DNA from: Bradyrhizobium sp. CCGUVB1N3
GTDB taxonomy: Bacteria; Pseudomonadota; Alphaproteobacteria; Rhizobiales; Xanthobacteraceae
Direction of reading: 5' to 3'
Assembly: GCF_024199925.1 (NCBI RefSeq)
Contig: NZ_JANADR010000001.1
Span: 434,001-498,000, forward strand
Length of the DNA: 64,000 nt
The translations under genes and the position numbers were made by a program. The notes under the pieces are model-generated. The model was not told the origin of the DNA and made no database searches. It saw only the letters and a list, made by a program, of their open reading frames with translations. Numbering within the stretch: position 1 is the stretch's first letter; every line of letters begins with the position of its first letter. This document shows positions 62,948 through 64,000 of the stretch, piece by piece.

Positions 62948-63304
62948 CTTACTTTTCTCCGCCGCGGCCTTGACTTCACGGAGGCATCAACACGCATCGC
63001 TCGGCCCGCGTGCAAATTGCACGTGACCGCACGGCCATCGTCCGGAGCGATTGCGGCGTCAGTCCTCCTCATGCCTTGCCGTCTTGACCGCGACCGCGAA
63101 AAGGGGCGGGCCAGCTTATCTCTGCCGGGCAAGCAAAGGCGGATGCACCATTTCAGCGGGTTGCCGCGCCGTCAATCGGAAAATGGACAAATTGACGTGC
63201 CGTCAGCGGGTTAGTAGGCGGTGGCACGAATCTACCACGTCGGCCCGACGGCAGTCGCCGGAATTCGTCTCTGACGTAACTCTTGTGCAGGAGGGCATAC
63301 CCGG
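62948..63304. other. Intergenic region upstream of dctQM
   Basis: No gene-like frame is supported. The gap must hold the dctQM promoter, since the LysR gene ahead of it runs in the same direction and ends at 63305. I see no clear terminator after the LysR stop and no recognisable operator. Confidence 0.5.
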
Positions 63305-64000
63305 TCAGGCGGGGCTGAAGGCTTTCATCTTGCTGATCAGATATCTGAGCAATTGGCTGGCTGCGTTTGGCAGTTCGCGGCCTGATCGTGTGATGACGTG
63401 GGCCTCGGCCGCCGCGAGCAGAGGGTTATCTACGGGGATCGCGACCAGCGAACCGTCTGCGATGTCGGCCGCCACCGAGAAGGCCGGAAGCAGCGTGACG
63501 CCAAGGTCCGAGCGTACGAAATGCCTCAGAATGTTGATCGAGGTTGTGGTGAGCTTGGGTGAGAGGCCGACCTTCTCCGACATCTCGGCCATGGCGAGGA
63601 GCTGGCGCGTCCCATAGCCGGGATACATGGTGCCGAGCGAATATCCGGCGACGTCGCGGAGCTTCACCGGCCGGCCGAGTCCCGCAAGTGGATGGTCAGG
63701 ACGCGCGATCAGGCAAATCGGCTGCCGGATTGCTGCGTTATCGCGGATCCTCGGATCCTGGGGAGGATGATAGAGGAGGCCGATGTGGCAGCGGTCGTCG
63801 GCAATCGCGCGAATGACGTCGCTCGTACCGGCGAGTTCGAGGGATATCGTCAGCGCGGGGTACCGACGCCAGAATTCACCAAGCGAGGCTCCCATCAGGT
63901 CCGCGACGAAGCCCTCGCCCAACACGAGGTCGATGTGTCCGCGCTGAAGCCCCTGGATTTCCCGCAGTTTGGTCAGGGTGTCGTCCCGGTCGGCGGCGTG
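63305..64000 (-). CDS. LysR-family transcriptional regulator, C-terminal part (5' end outside window)
   Basis: The frame is open to the window edge, giving 231 residues. The visible part is the effector-binding domain: GHIDLVLGEGFVADLMGASL, SDVIRAIADDRCHIGLLYHP, GLGRPVKLRDVAGYSLGTMY and FVRSDLGVTLLPAFSVAADI are typical LysR substrate-domain stretches. The DNA-binding domain is beyond the end. It is upstream of dctQM in the same direction and may control it. Confidence 0.85.
   Translation of the reverse strand, partial: HAADRDDTLTKLREIQGLQRGHIDLVLGEGFVADLMGASLGEFWRRYPALTISLELAGTSDVIRAIADDRCHIGLLYHPPQDPRIRDNAAIRQPICLIARPDHPLAGLGRPVKLRDVAGYSLGTMYPGYGTRQLLAMAEMSEKVGLSPKLTTTSINILRHFVRSDLGVTLLPAFSVAADIADGSLVAIPVDNPLLAAAEAHVITRSGRELPNAASQLLRYLISKMKAFSPA

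Overview
The window looks like the chromosome of a Bradyrhizobium-type alphaproteobacterium (order Hyphomicrobiales). This rests on the GC-rich coding sequence, the gene families present, and three copies of a dispersed palindromic element built on GAGCATGATC / GATCATGCTC. I ran no database search, so names come from motifs, domain order and context.

Layout. 0-4.5 kb: the end of a polyol/sugar uptake and kinase operon (FGGY kinase, HAD phosphatase, MalK/UgpC-type ATPase), then a GMC oxidoreductase. 4.5-24.5 kb: a hydroxamate-siderophore island. A minus-strand operon carries MbtH, a one-module NRPS (C-A-T-TE), an N-hydroxylase, a ferric-hydroxamate binding protein and a fused FhuB permease. 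A divergent plus-strand operon carries an IucB/VbsA-type acyltransferase, a MATE exporter, a GNAT and a Cys/Met-type PLP enzyme. These are followed by an AraC regulator, TonB receptor, ECF sigma factor, IroE/Fes-like esterase, FhuC ATPase and Sfp-type phosphopantetheinyl transferase. The divergent intergenic region holds two back-to-back exact matches to the iron-starvation sigma promoter TAAAT-N16-CGT, one for each operon.

24.5-31.4 kb: an IclR regulator facing an amino-acid-type ABC importer (binding protein, two permeases, ATPase) and two FAD-dependent amine/amino-acid oxidases. 31.6-38.7 kb: a two-partner secretion pair, TpsB then a 1784-residue TpsA exoprotein with three 246-bp MBG-like repeats and a probable frameshift at its end. 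38.8-47.4 kb: housekeeping and envelope genes (DusA, Omp25/31-type porin-like protein, aspartyl protease, DUF1289, histidine kinase, NhaD antiporter, beta-hydroxyacid dehydrogenase, VOC protein, Mrp/ApbC). 47.6-50 kb: two tandem TakP-like TRAP binding proteins, each followed by a strong terminator.

50.4-52.3 kb: a PadR / DUF1700 / DUF2807 operon with its own candidate operator. 52.3-56.7 kb: a rearranged stretch in which the two ends of one dienelactone-hydrolase-like gene lie 3.5 kb apart on opposite strands. 56.9-60.7 kb: a crotonase-family isomerase, an OmpR/histidine-kinase pair and a cysteine-rich unknown protein. 60.8-64 kb: TRAP permease genes dctM and dctQ without a binding protein next to them, then a LysR regulator cut by the window edge.

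The most interesting system is the siderophore island: a one-module NRPS with a degenerate condensation motif and a terminal thioesterase, an esterase for release, and a translationally coupled PLP enzyme and GNAT that I cannot place in a named siderophore pathway.
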